Shown here piece by piece: positions 15,998 through 24,804 of a stretch of 64,000 nucleotides of DNA. The notes under the pieces were generated by a model. The model was given only the letters and a program-made list of their open reading frames with translations. It made no database searches and had not been told where the DNA came from. Where the stretch lies: positions 248,001 through 312,000 of the forward strand of contig JAHDLB010000025.1 of the NCBI GenBank assembly GCA_018432315.1, written 5' to 3'. Within the stretch, counting starts at the first letter, position 1; every line of letters begins with the position of its first letter. The DNA comes from Anaerolineae bacterium. GTDB taxonomy: Bacteria; Chloroflexota; Anaerolineae; Aggregatilineales; Aggregatilineaceae. The position numbers and the translations under genes were made by a program.

Positions 15998-16067
15998 GGA
16001 CATCCTGCGCTGGTCCCTACCGCACGCGCCGCATCGCCGGCGGTGGGGCATAGCGCAGGGTGTCCCT
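15993..16067 (+). repeat. nested inverted repeats with mutually exclusive hairpins before thrS
   Basis: A short hairpin pairs GGTAGGGAC (15993-16001) with GTCCCTACC (16013-16021). A long one pairs 15996-16011 with 16052-16067 over 16 bp (one G-U) and encloses CCCTACCGC (16015-16023) against GCGGTGGGG (16040-16048). The same bases are shared, so only one fold can exist at a time. It could be a translation-dependent switch for thrS or a dispersed palindromic repeat; the sequence alone cannot decide. Confidence 0.6.
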
Positions 16068-16133
16068 GCTGCGTAGATCATCATCCACACTCACGGGTTG
16101 CTACCCGGCTCAGAGGAGAAGGTTTTCACCATC

Positions 16134-17933
16134 ATGCAACGGTACCAGGACAGTCAGCTCTACCGTATCCGTCACTCGACGGCGCACGTCATGGCCCAGG
16201 CCGTGCTCGAGAAATTCCCGGAGGCCAAGATCGCCATCGGCCCGCCCATCGAGGACGGGTTCTACTACGACTTCGACCTGCCCCGCCCGCTGACGGAGGA
16301 AGACCAGGTCGAGATCGAGAAGCGGATGCGCGAGATCATCCGCGAGGGGCACGAGTTCATCCGCCGCGAAGTGAGCGCCAAAGAGGCTCGCGCCCTGTTC
16401 AAAGGCCAGCCGTACAAGCTCGAGCTGATCGACGGGCTGGAGCGCGGCGGCGTGGACGAATACGGCGAGAAAACGGACGAACCGGTCGTGATCAGCACGT
16501 ACCGGCAGGACACATTCGAGGATCTGTGCCGCGGGCCGCACGTCGCCAACACCCGCGAGATCAACCCGGACGCGATCAACATCACGTTCAAGGCCCCGGC
16601 GGGCGCGTACTGGCGCGGCGACGAAAACCGCGAGATGCTCACCCGCATCTACGGCACGGCGTGGCAGACGCCCGAACAGCTTGCGGAATACCTGGAACTG
16701 CTCGAAGAAGCCAAAAAGCGCGATCACCGGCGCATCGGCCAGGAGATCGGCCTGTTCACGTTCAGCCAGTTGGTCGGCAAGGGCCTGCCGCTGTGGAAGC
16801 CGAAAGGCGCCGTGCTGCGCGACCTGCTCGAGCGCTTCCTGCGCGACGTGCAGCTCAGCCGCGGCTACGAGCCGATCCTCACGCCGCACATCGCGCGCGT
16901 CAGGCTGTTCGAGACGTCGGGCCACTACCCGTACTATAAGGACAGCCAGTATTCGCCGTTCGAGGTCGAGGGCGAGCTGTTCATGCTCAAGCCGATGAAC
17001 TGCCCGCACCACATCCAGATCTATAAAGACGAGCTGCGCTCGTACCGCGACCTGCCGGTTCGCTATGCGGAGTTCGGCACGGTCTACCGCTACGAGAAAT
17101 CGGGCGAGCTGCACGGCCTGACGCGGGTGCGCGGCTTCACGCAGGACGACGCGCACATCTTCTGCACGCCGGAGCAGCTCGAGGAGGAATTCCTCAAGGT
17201 CGCGGACCTGGTCGAGTTCATCCTCAACAGCGTCGGCCTGACGGACTTCCGCGCGCGGGTGGGCATTCGCGACCCGGAGAGCGACAAGTACGTCGGCGAA
17301 GACGAGGGCTGGGAACACGCGACGCAGGCGATCATCGCGTGTGCCGACAAGCGCGGGCTGGATTACACGGTGGAAGAGGGCGAGGCCGCGTTCTATGGCC
17401 CCAAGCTCGACTACATCATCCGCGACGCGCTCAAGCGCGAATGGCAGATCAGCACGATCCAGGTGGACTACAACCTGCCCGCCCGCTTCGAGCTGGAATA
17501 CGTGGGCGAGGACAACGAGCGCCACCGCCCGATCATGATCCACCGCGCGCTGTACGGCAGCATGGAGCGTTTCGTCGCGGTGATGATCGAGCACTTCGCC
17601 GGCGCGTTCCCGGCGTGGCTGTCGCCGGTGCAGGTCGTGATGATCCCCGTGGCCGACCGCCACCTGGACTACGCGCGCGAGGTCGCCGCCCAGCTCCGCG
17701 ATGCCGGGCTGCGCGTGGAAGTCGACGACTCGGCGGGGCGCATGGGCGGCAAGATCCGCAGCGCGACGACGCAGAAAATCCCGTGGATGCTGATCGTCGG
17801 CGACCGCGACATCGAAAAGAGCGCGGTCAGCGTGCGCCTGCGCTCCGGCGAGGACCTGGGCGCGATGCACGTGGCGGACTTCATCACCCAGGCGAGCCAC
17901 ATCGTCGAGACGAAGGCGCTGCAACTGGCCTGA
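16134..17933 (+). CDS. thrS: threonyl-tRNA synthetase (no N-terminal TGS domain)
   Basis: 599 aa from ATG 16134, preceded by GAGGAGAAGG. It charges tRNA-Thr in the cytoplasm. The editing domain has RHSTAHVMAQA (H14, H18) and CRGPHVANT. The class II catalytic core shows MNCPHHIQIY (zinc-ligand Cys), motif 2 RYEKSGELHGLTRVRG and FTQDDAHIFC. Motif 3 is in PIMIHRALYGSMERF, and a C-terminal anticodon-binding domain starts at about AWLSPVQVVMIP. Bacterial enzymes are usually about 640 aa with an N-terminal TGS domain; here the protein starts directly at the editing domain. A longer frame from TTG 16098 adds only 12 residues and no TGS. Control by the upstream T-box is strongly supported; an intrinsic terminator follows the stop. 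Confidence 0.97.
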   Translation: MQRYQDSQLYRIRHSTAHVMAQAVLEKFPEAKIAIGPPIEDGFYYDFDLPRPLTEEDQVEIEKRMREIIREGHEFIRREVSAKEARALFKGQPYKLELIDGLERGGVDEYGEKTDEPVVISTYRQDTFEDLCRGPHVANTREINPDAINITFKAPAGAYWRGDENREMLTRIYGTAWQTPEQLAEYLELLEEAKKRDHRRIGQEIGLFTFSQLVGKGLPLWKPKGAVLRDLLERFLRDVQLSRGYEPILTPHIARVRLFETSGHYPYYKDSQYSPFEVEGELFMLKPMNCPHHIQIYKDELRSYRDLPVRYAEFGTVYRYEKSGELHGLTRVRGFTQDDAHIFCTPEQLEEEFLKVADLVEFILNSVGLTDFRARVGIRDPESDKYVGEDEGWEHATQAIIACADKRGLDYTVEEGEAAFYGPKLDYIIRDALKREWQISTIQVDYNLPARFELEYVGEDNERHRPIMIHRALYGSMERFVAVMIEHFAGAFPAWLSPVQVVMIPVADRHLDYAREVAAQLRDAGLRVEVDDSAGRMGGKIRSATTQKIPWMLIVGDRDIEKSAVSVRLRSGEDLGAMHVADFITQASHIVETKALQLA

Positions 17934-17997
17934 GCCAGCCGGCGGCCTATCGCCCGCACACTCTGCCCGTCAGCGCCGGCTGGCGGGCTTGTTTTTC
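17934..17997 (+). terminator. intrinsic terminator after thrS
   Basis: GCCAGCCGGCG (17934-17944) pairs with CGCCGGCTGGC (17974-17984), with GGGCTTGTTTTTCT after it. The loop is long (29 nt). Confidence 0.75.
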
Positions 17998-18039
17998 TGA
18001 CAAACTGCGCTACGCTTGGGGCCTTCTGACCCCATCCAG

Positions 18040-18966
18040 ATGGAGAACCTCACCGTGCCCCTTCCCGTAGGCGAACTGGCAGGGCTAGCGACCTCGTTGT
18101 GCTGGAGCTTCACCTCGATCTTCTTCACGCTGTCGGGGCGGCTGGTCGGCTCGCCCGTCGTCAACCGGACCCGGCTGGTGCTGGCGTTCGTCATGGTCAG
18201 CAGCCTGCACCTCGTCACCCAGGGCGAGCTGCTGCCGGTCTATGCCGACCCGGAGCGCTGGGGCTGGATGGCGGCCTCCGGCGTGATCGGGTTCGTGATC
18301 GGCGACGCGTGCCTGTTCCAGGCGTTCGTGATGATCGGCCCGCGCCTGTCGATGCTGCTGATGGCGCTCAACCCGGTGATGGGCGCCGTGCTGGCCCGGA
18401 TGCTGCTGTCCGAATCGCTGACCGCGGGCCAACTGGCGGGCATCGCGCTGGCGATCAGCGGCGTGGCGTGGGTGGTCACCGACCGGCGCAACGGGCGCGA
18501 CGACCTGCCGGATGCCTCGCTGCGCTTCTACGTCATCGGCGTGCTGTTCGGCCTGGGCGGGGCGTTGGGGCAGGCCGTTGGCCTGATCGCCTCGAAGAAG
18601 GGGCTGGAGGGCGATTACTCGGCGCTGTCGGGCAACCTGATGCGCCTGACCGTCGCCACGATCGTGATCTGGGCGCTGGCGGCGGCGAACGGCCAGATGC
18701 GCCCCACCGCGCAAAAACTGCGCGACCATCCGCGCGCGATCCGGTTCATCGTGGGCGGCGCGATCGCCGGGCCGTTCCTGGGCGTGTGGCTGTCGCTCAT
18801 CGCCGTGCAGAACGCGCCGGTCGGCGTCGCCTCCACCCTGACGAGCCTGACGCCGGTCTTCCTGCTGCCGCTGGGCTGGCTGTTCTTCAAGGAGCGCATC
18901 ACCCAGCGCGCCGTGGTCGGCACCGCGCTGGCCGTCGCCGGGACCGCGATCCTGTTCCTGACGTGA
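18040..18966 (+). CDS. EamA/DMT-family transporter
   Basis: 308 aa with ten predicted TM helices in two EamA halves (about 8-140 and 160-305), as expected for the drug/metabolite transporter superfamily. Hallmark residues include LNPVMGAVLARMLLSESLT at the end of half one and LTSLTPVFLLPLGWLFFKER at the end of half two. The substrate is unknown. ATG 18040 was chosen; a TTG at 18016 would add eight residues unlikely to belong to the first helix. A weak promoter (TTGTTT 17989-17994, TACGCT 18011-18016) overlaps the thrS terminator tail. Confidence 0.88.
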   Translation: MENLTVPLPVGELAGLATSLCWSFTSIFFTLSGRLVGSPVVNRTRLVLAFVMVSSLHLVTQGELLPVYADPERWGWMAASGVIGFVIGDACLFQAFVMIGPRLSMLLMALNPVMGAVLARMLLSESLTAGQLAGIALAISGVAWVVTDRRNGRDDLPDASLRFYVIGVLFGLGGALGQAVGLIASKKGLEGDYSALSGNLMRLTVATIVIWALAAANGQMRPTAQKLRDHPRAIRFIVGGAIAGPFLGVWLSLIAVQNAPVGVASTLTSLTPVFLLPLGWLFFKERITQRAVVGTALAVAGTAILFLT

Positions 18967-19042
18967 GCGCCGTTCGCCCGCCGCGCCCGCGCGCGGTAGA
19001 CTTGGGCGCACTATTCGCCTGGTCATCCTGAAGACAGCCGGT

Positions 19043-21820
19043 ATGGTTCCGTCATCCACTCGTGCAACGCGTCTGCCCTTCCGATCCCGGCGGCTGTGGC
19101 TGGGGCTGGGATTGCTGGCGCTGGCCTGCATCCTCTTCGCGCCGGCCTATGCCCCCCAGACGCGCGTCATCCACCGCTACGGCGGCATCGCCCACCGGGC
19201 CGCGTGGGTCTGGCTGGACGCGATCACCATCACCACGGAATCCGCCCAGGAAGGGCAGTTCGAAGGGGCGCTGATGGCCCCTGGCGAGCTGTGGGTCGAT
19301 AACACCCTGGGCGCCGATCTCACGCTGACGCTGGGCGGCGAAACCGTCTACGAGGGCGATGCCTCGCCCCGCGTGACGCTGCCCGACACCGGCGAGGACG
19401 CCATCCCGTTCGCGCTGCGCTACACGGTCCCCGACTCCTATCCCCCGGATGGGCACCTGGCGTTCGAGCAGGCGAACGCGCTGGGCCTTCGCAGGCCCGT
19501 CCCGGCCTGGGACTACGCCCCGCCGGGCGGGGGCTACTCGCTGAGCGACGCCGCCCGCGCGCTGTTCAGGCCGCTGTCGCTGGTGATGGGGCTGGGCGGC
19601 GTCATCGTCCTGGTCTCGGCGCTGCGCATCTCGCGGCGCATGTGGATCGCCCTGGCCCTGATCCTCGCCCTGGCGTTGGGCGCGCGGCTGGTCACGCTGG
19701 CGCAGAAATTCGACAACGACCCGACCCTGTGGACGATGGACAAAATCTGGGACAACTACGTCATGCTGGGGCGCGGCTGGATCGCCGGGGAGGTGCCGGT
19801 CGGCGGTCAAATCTTCCAACAGGGCATGTTCGTGTATCTCGGCCTGCTGCAAATGGTCCTGGGGCCGGACCTGCAACTGCTGTACCTGTTCAACACGACC
19901 GTCGCCAGCCTGAGCGCGGTGATGCTGGCGCTGGCCGGGTGGGCGCTGTTCGACCGGCCCACCGGCGTCATCGCCGGGCTGCTGGCGGCCCTGTTCCCGC
20001 CGCTGATCCACTACCAGCACACGCTCCAGATCGTCGGCCCGGCCACCTGGCTGATGTTCGCCCTGGCCGCCGCGCTGGCGGCGGTGGTGCGCTGGCGCCA
20101 CCCGGCGTTCATCCTGCTGTGCGGGATCGCGATCGGCCTCGGCGCGGTGTTCCGCAATACGATCCTGGTCATGCTCTTCCTGCCGCTGGTCGTGCTGGCG
20201 ATCCAACCCGGCGCGAGCTGGCGCCGCCGGGCGCTGAACAGCAGCCTGCTCATCCTCGCGACGGCGCTCTGCATCATGCCGATCACGGTGGCGAACCTGC
20301 GCGCCGGGGTCGTCGCGCTCACCGCGGACCTGGGCGACTACCAGTTGTTCCGGTCCAACAACCTGAACTCGACCGGCATGAACACGTACAAGACGCAGAG
20401 CGAACGGCTCGCGCTGGCGCGGGGCGACCGCTGGCTGGAGGCGCTCGCCCGCGACGTGGAGCGCGATCCGGCCCACCCAATCGAGCTGACGCTGCGCCGC
20501 GTGGCCCTGTTCTGGGAGCCGGTCGAGCACAGCGACTCCGAGATGATCGATTACCGGGCGACCGGGCTGGACGTCTCGCCGCTGCTGGCCGCGCTGGCGG
20601 CGAACGAGCAGGTCAACTTCCGCCTGCTGATGGTCCTGGCGCTGGCCGGGTTCGGCCTGAGCGTGGCCGCGCGCGAACGCCGTTTCGCCGCGCTGCTCGT
20701 CGGGGCGGCACTGGTGCTCTACATCCTGTCGCTGGCGGCCTTCTACGTCATCGGGCGCGTGCGGATGCCGGCGGCCCCGCTTGCGCTGCTGCTGGCGGCG
20801 AGTGCGCTCACCGGCCTGTGGGGGCTTCGCCGGGCGCCGCGCCGCCTGATCACGCTGGCGCTGCCCGTGCTGGCCGCCGCGCTGATCGTCACCGCCGGGG
20901 CGAACGCGCTGGCCGGGTATCTGCCGCGCCCCAACATCATCGACTCCGGCGATCTCCCGTCCGATCTGGTCCGGGTCGAAGCGACGTATGCCGGCGAGAT
21001 CCGCCTGTTGGGGTATGCCTATTACGACAGCAACTTTCTGCCCGGCGGCTACCTCACCTTCGAGTTGTTCTGGGAAGCGCTCCGCCAGCCGAGCAAAGAT
21101 TACGTCGTGTCGATCCGCCTGGTGGATCACATGAGCCAGCAGGTGCAGCAGGTCGACAACGCGGTCCTGGGGCGGCTCGGCACGCCCGAACACCCGGCCA
21201 GCCGCTGGCAGCCCGGCGACGTGTTTTACGAGCGCTACCTGATCACGCTGCCCGCCGCCGGGGACGAGCCAATGAGCAGTTACGATATCCTGGTGAGCCT
21301 GTACGACTGGGACGCCGGGCAGGCGCTCCCGGTCGCTGAGGCGACGGCGGGCGTGCTGGACGATCACGTCCGCCTGACGGCGGTCAGCGCCGTCACGACG
21401 CCGCTGGACGCGCCCCCGGATGGCGCGCTGGTCGCGTGGGAAGACGCCGTGAGCCTGACCGCCGTCGACTGCCGCACCACGCCGGCGGGCGAGCTGCGCG
21501 TCGATCTCGCTTGGTCCGCGCGGCGGCGCCCGCCCCAGCCGGCCCACCTGTTCATTCACGTCTGGGATGGCGACACGCTGATCGATCAGGCCGACCTCCC
21601 GCCCCACGCAATCCCGCTGGACGCGTGGCTGCCGGGGATGGCCTTCCACACGAGCTGGCGCGCGCCGGTTGCCACGGAGACGCCAACGGTCAAAATCGGC
21701 CTGTACGACGTCTTCTCGATGCGCCGCTGGGCGATTACCGGCTCGCCGAGTCTCCCGGTGGTGGATGACATCGTAGAATTGCCCTGCACACAGGAGACGC
21801 CGGCCCCAACTCAACACTAA
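19043..21820 (+). CDS. GT-C fold (PMT/ArnT-like) membrane glycosyltransferase with C-terminal extracytoplasmic domain
   Basis: 925 aa. A first TM (about 20-38) is followed by an extracytoplasmic beta domain (40-175) and then about ten further TM helices (180-630). The loop after the second helix contains FDNDPTLWTMDKIWDNYVML, where the acidic catalytic pair of GT39/GT83-type enzymes is expected. The last 290 residues form beta-rich extracytoplasmic modules (GYAYYDSNFLPGGYLTFELF and LFIHVWDGDTLIDQ), probably sugar or glycan binding. It would transfer a lipid-linked sugar to protein or surface glycan; donor and acceptor are unknown. The start is ATG 19043 and the first hydrophobic segment follows a basic stretch. 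Confidence 0.8.
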   Translation: MVPSSTRATRLPFRSRRLWLGLGLLALACILFAPAYAPQTRVIHRYGGIAHRAAWVWLDAITITTESAQEGQFEGALMAPGELWVDNTLGADLTLTLGGETVYEGDASPRVTLPDTGEDAIPFALRYTVPDSYPPDGHLAFEQANALGLRRPVPAWDYAPPGGGYSLSDAARALFRPLSLVMGLGGVIVLVSALRISRRMWIALALILALALGARLVTLAQKFDNDPTLWTMDKIWDNYVMLGRGWIAGEVPVGGQIFQQGMFVYLGLLQMVLGPDLQLLYLFNTTVASLSAVMLALAGWALFDRPTGVIAGLLAALFPPLIHYQHTLQIVGPATWLMFALAAALAAVVRWRHPAFILLCGIAIGLGAVFRNTILVMLFLPLVVLAIQPGASWRRRALNSSLLILATALCIMPITVANLRAGVVALTADLGDYQLFRSNNLNSTGMNTYKTQSERLALARGDRWLEALARDVERDPAHPIELTLRRVALFWEPVEHSDSEMIDYRATGLDVSPLLAALAANEQVNFRLLMVLALAGFGLSVAARERRFAALLVGAALVLYILSLAAFYVIGRVRMPAAPLALLLAASALTGLWGLRRAPRRLITLALPVLAAALIVTAGANALAGYLPRPNIIDSGDLPSDLVRVEATYAGEIRLLGYAYYDSNFLPGGYLTFELFWEALRQPSKDYVVSIRLVDHMSQQVQQVDNAVLGRLGTPEHPASRWQPGDVFYERYLITLPAAGDEPMSSYDILVSLYDWDAGQALPVAEATAGVLDDHVRLTAVSAVTTPLDAPPDGALVAWEDAVSLTAVDCRTTPAGELRVDLAWSARRRPPQPAHLFIHVWDGDTLIDQADLPPHAIPLDAWLPGMAFHTSWRAPVATETPTVKIGLYDVFSMRRWAITGSPSLPVVDDIVELPCTQETPAPTQH

Positions 21821-21823
21821 GTC

Positions 21824-21851
21824 TTGAATTCGGCGCTGTCGCTGTTACAAT
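21824..21851 (+). promoter_or_regulatory. sigma-A promoter for the 394-aa protein
   Basis: TTGAAT at 21824-21829, 16-bp spacer, TACAAT at 21846-21851, 4 nt after the glycosyltransferase stop. The transcript would start about 25 nt before ATG 21884. Confidence 0.7.
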
Positions 21852-21883
21852 TGCTTATCCTGATCAATTACACCTAAAGTCTC

Positions 21884-23068
21884 ATGCAGATAATCCGCGC
21901 ATCAAATCATCTCACCATCGAACTCAGCCCTACGACGTGGCGGCTGATGAACGGCTCGCAGTCGCCCGGCCTGTCCGAAACGCGCCCCATGCTGGTCGAA
22001 GCCCGCGAAGACGGCGTCTACTTCTCCGGCGATTTTTGCCGGGCGCGCCACCTGCCGGAAGATGGCCCGCTGGCGCCGGCGGACATCAAGCGCGTGGTGG
22101 TCGGTTGGGCGCCCGAAACGCAGAACTGGCACCTGGGGCTGCTGCTGGCCGCCCCGCCCGGCTCCGGCGAAAAAATGCGCTGGTGCGGGCTGGCAAACTG
22201 GCCGAGCGGCCCGGTCGACGAATATGCCGGCGAAGCCGCCACCGCCGGGCGGGCGCTGGCGGAGGTGATCGCGCGGCCCTTCCACCTCGTGCCCCCACCC
22301 GCCGAAGCGGGGCACGCGCCGCCCGCCGAGCCGGTATCGGCCACGCAGCCGATCGAGATCACCGCGCCGATGGCCGCGGTCGAGCCGCTCGTCCCCAGCG
22401 TCACGCCCCAGGAGCCGCCCTTCGAGTTCGAGGATTGGGCCCTGGCAGCCACGCCCGGCGGGCTGGTGTGGCAGCGGCGCGGCGGCTGGGTCGTGGGGAT
22501 GGCGTTCCGCGCTGCCGGGTTCTTCGCGCTGGCGCTGCTGTTCGTCATTCTGAGCGTCGGCACGCAGGTCAGCGGGCTGGCGACCGTCAACCCGGAATGG
22601 CTGCCCTGGGTCGGGCTGGGAGTGGCCGTCGTGCTGGCGATCAGCGCCGTGCGCACCTTCGCCGCCCTGCTGGGCAATACCAACGTCATCATCGACACCA
22701 CGCGGCGCGAAATCCGCAGCCAGGGGCGCTTTTCGACGCGCGTCAAATGGAGCCTGGCCTTCGATTCGGTGGATTACGTCCTGCTCTCGCAGACGCCCCC
22801 GCGCCAGCAGGGGGGCGCCAAAGACGGCGACGCGGTGCGCATCGCCCAGGAAGTCTGGCTGCACCTCTACGACGGCGACCGGTTCTGGCCGGTGGTCGAT
22901 CTAGGGCGCGTCGAGGGCAAATCGCACACCTGGGAGGCCATCCGCCCCTTGCAGAAAAAACCGGGCCGCCGCGCGCTGCGCCTGGCCGATTACGACACGC
23001 CCGCCCACCACGCGGCCCACGTCATGGCCCGGACCATCGAAACCGGCCTGTGGCTCGATATCCGTTGA
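21884..23068 (+). CDS. uncharacterised two-TM protein
   Basis: 394 aa. Residues 1-130 form a soluble domain (beginning MQIIRASNHLTIELSPTTWR). A Pro/Glu linker (about 138-180) follows, then two TM helices (about 205-230 and 240-265) and a C-terminal region (270-394) of PH/YcxB-like beta character (VIIDTTRREIRSQGRFSTRV). No catalytic residues are obvious. It has its own promoter. Family not recognised; possibly a membrane-associated lipid- or protein-binding factor. Confidence 0.75.
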   Translation: MQIIRASNHLTIELSPTTWRLMNGSQSPGLSETRPMLVEAREDGVYFSGDFCRARHLPEDGPLAPADIKRVVVGWAPETQNWHLGLLLAAPPGSGEKMRWCGLANWPSGPVDEYAGEAATAGRALAEVIARPFHLVPPPAEAGHAPPAEPVSATQPIEITAPMAAVEPLVPSVTPQEPPFEFEDWALAATPGGLVWQRRGGWVVGMAFRAAGFFALALLFVILSVGTQVSGLATVNPEWLPWVGLGVAVVLAISAVRTFAALLGNTNVIIDTTRREIRSQGRFSTRVKWSLAFDSVDYVLLSQTPPRQQGGAKDGDAVRIAQEVWLHLYDGDRFWPVVDLGRVEGKSHTWEAIRPLQKKPGRRALRLADYDTPAHHAAHVMARTIETGLWLDIR

Positions 23069-23079
23069 TGGCGCCGGCT

Positions 23080-23108
23080 TTGACATCGCCCCGGCGCCAT
23101 GCTACGAT
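23080..23108 (+). promoter_or_regulatory. consensus sigma-A promoter
   Basis: TTGACA at 23080-23085, exactly 17 bp, TACGAT at 23103-23108. It drives the 181-aa protein and perhaps the M42 genes. Confidence 0.8.
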
Positions 23109-23150
23109 CCGCCCCAGGTTGTGGGGGGCCTGGCGAGAGATAACAACACT

Positions 23151-23696
23151 ATGGGCTTCGATCCCTTTTCGCGAATGACGGACAGCCGGCAGACGACGCG
23201 CATGGTCTTGCTGGCGATCATCCTGGTGACGCTGCCGTGCTACTGTCTGGGGGCGGTCATGCTCGCCTACGCGCCAGAAAGCGCCCCCCGCCGCACGAGC
23301 ATCCCGACGAATGCCACGCTGGGCGGCGCGACGGCGTCCCCGCGCACGACCGCGACGTTCACGCCGTTTTTCACCGGCACGTTCACGCCGTTCGGCAACC
23401 AGTTGGGCGCCACGCCCACCCAGATCTACCTGATCCCGACGGTGCGGCTGCCCACCCTCACGCCGACCCCATTCCCCACGCTGACACCCTTCCCCACCGC
23501 CACGACGGCGCCGACGCTCACCGTGCCGCCGACGGCGACGCTGGCCCCATCGGCCACGCCGACGAACACGGAGCCGCCGCCAACCGACGCGCCACCACCT
23601 ACCGACGCACCACCGCCGACGGATCCGCCGCCGCCCACGGACGCGCCGCCGCCGACCGACGCGCCGGTCGAGACTCCAACGCAAGAAACGTTGTGA
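23151..23696 (+). CDS. membrane-anchored Pro/Thr-rich surface protein
   Basis: 181 aa from ATG 23151. One N-terminal TM (about 19-41) is followed by a low-complexity Pro/Thr tail ending in five PPPTDAPPPTD-type repeats. Alternative GTG 23121 would add ten residues. No globular domain is seen, so it is likely a wall-spanning or glycosylated stalk. It precedes the M42 genes by 28 nt, but functional linkage is unproven. Confidence 0.75.
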   Translation: MGFDPFSRMTDSRQTTRMVLLAIILVTLPCYCLGAVMLAYAPESAPRRTSIPTNATLGGATASPRTTATFTPFFTGTFTPFGNQLGATPTQIYLIPTVRLPTLTPTPFPTLTPFPTATTAPTLTVPPTATLAPSATPTNTEPPPTDAPPPTDAPPPTDPPPPTDAPPPTDAPVETPTQETL

Positions 23697-23724
23697 TCGA
23701 TTTTGCCGTGTCAGGACGACGAAC

Positions 23725-24804
23725 ATGCCGCTGGACCTGAAAGCACATATCAAACATCTGAGCGGGCTGGCCGCCCCGTCAGGTTATGAGGAGGCCGCCC
23801 GCGACGCGATCCGCGAAGCGTGGGCCGGCCTCGCGGACACCTTCGAGGTGGACGGTCTGGGCAACCTGATCGCCACCAAGACTGGCAGCGGGCCGGAACC
23901 GCGCCGCAAAGTCATGCTGTGCGCCCACATGGACGAGATCGGCCTGATCGTCGCCGAGATCCGCGACGGGTTCATCCGCGCCGCGATGCTCGGCGGCATC
24001 GACTCGCGCGTGCTGCTCAGCCAGCCGGTGCTGGTCCATGGCCGGCGGGTGCTGCCCGGCGTCTTCGGGGCCGCGCCGCCGCACATGTCCCGCCGCCGCA
24101 CCGAGTACCCGACGCTCGATGACCTGTGGATCGACGTGGGGCTGCCGGGCGAGGACGTGGCCGCGCTGGTCCGCGTCGGCGACGTGATCACCTTCGACGC
24201 GCCCGCCATCGAGTTGAAAGGCGACCGCCTGGCCGGGAAGTCGTTCGACAACCGCGTGTCGGTGGCGGCGATCACCGTCTGCCTGGAGGAACTCGCGGCG
24301 CGCCAGCACGCCTGGGACGTGGTGGCGGTAGCGTCGGTGCAGGAGGAGGTTGGCAGCCACGGCGCGATCACGGCGGCGTACAAGGTCCAGCCGGACATCG
24401 CCATCGCCATCGACGGCAACTTCGCGGCCCAGGCCGGGGCCAACGACGACGAGACGTTCAAGCTGGGCGACGGCCCGGTGCTCGGGCGCGGGCCGAACTT
24501 CCACCCGCAGTTGTTCAAGCACGCGCGCGAGGTCGCCAAATTTGAGGAATTCAAGCACCAGATCGAGGCCCTGCCCGGCAGCAGCGGCACCGACGCCTGG
24601 CTGATCCAGGTCAGCCGCGAGGGCGTGCCCAGCCTGTTGATCAGCATCCCCATGCGCAACATGCACACGCCGGTCGAGGTGATCGACGTGCGGGACGTGC
24701 GCCGGACCGGGCGCTGGATGGCGGCGCTGATCGCGGGGATGGGGCCGGATTTCCTGGACACGATCGCGTGGCCCGAAACCCTCTCTGAGAAAGGCGAATC
24801 ATGA
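23725..24804 (+). CDS. M42-family glutamyl/leucyl aminopeptidase (copy 1)
   Basis: 359 aa. It is a cocatalytic two-metal aminopeptidase of the PepA/TET type, probably cytoplasmic. Metal and catalytic residues are visible in order: His in LCAHMDEIG, Asp in KSFDNRVS, the Glu pair in VQEEVGSHG, Asp in AIDGNF and His near the end in RNMHTPVEV. First of three tandem paralogues; its stop overlaps the next start (ATGA, 24801-24804). It probably degrades short peptides, and the copies may form mixed dodecamers. Confidence 0.92.
   Translation: MPLDLKAHIKHLSGLAAPSGYEEAARDAIREAWAGLADTFEVDGLGNLIATKTGSGPEPRRKVMLCAHMDEIGLIVAEIRDGFIRAAMLGGIDSRVLLSQPVLVHGRRVLPGVFGAAPPHMSRRRTEYPTLDDLWIDVGLPGEDVAALVRVGDVITFDAPAIELKGDRLAGKSFDNRVSVAAITVCLEELAARQHAWDVVAVASVQEEVGSHGAITAAYKVQPDIAIAIDGNFAAQAGANDDETFKLGDGPVLGRGPNFHPQLFKHAREVAKFEEFKHQIEALPGSSGTDAWLIQVSREGVPSLLISIPMRNMHTPVEVIDVRDVRRTGRWMAALIAGMGPDFLDTIAWPETLSEKGES

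Noticed and set aside
15993-16067. inverted repeats as a plain intrinsic terminator
   Set aside because: No U-run follows either hairpin and thrS must be transcribed through it; left as a possible regulatory or dispersed repeat.
16110-17924. 604-aa open frame opposite thrS
   Set aside because: thrS on the plus strand is unambiguous; the antisense frame has no motifs.
23560-23690. short Pro-Thr-Asp coding repeats resembling a CRISPR or VNTR
   Set aside because: Repeats are within a coding frame, have no spacers and follow codon phase; simple low-complexity stalk.
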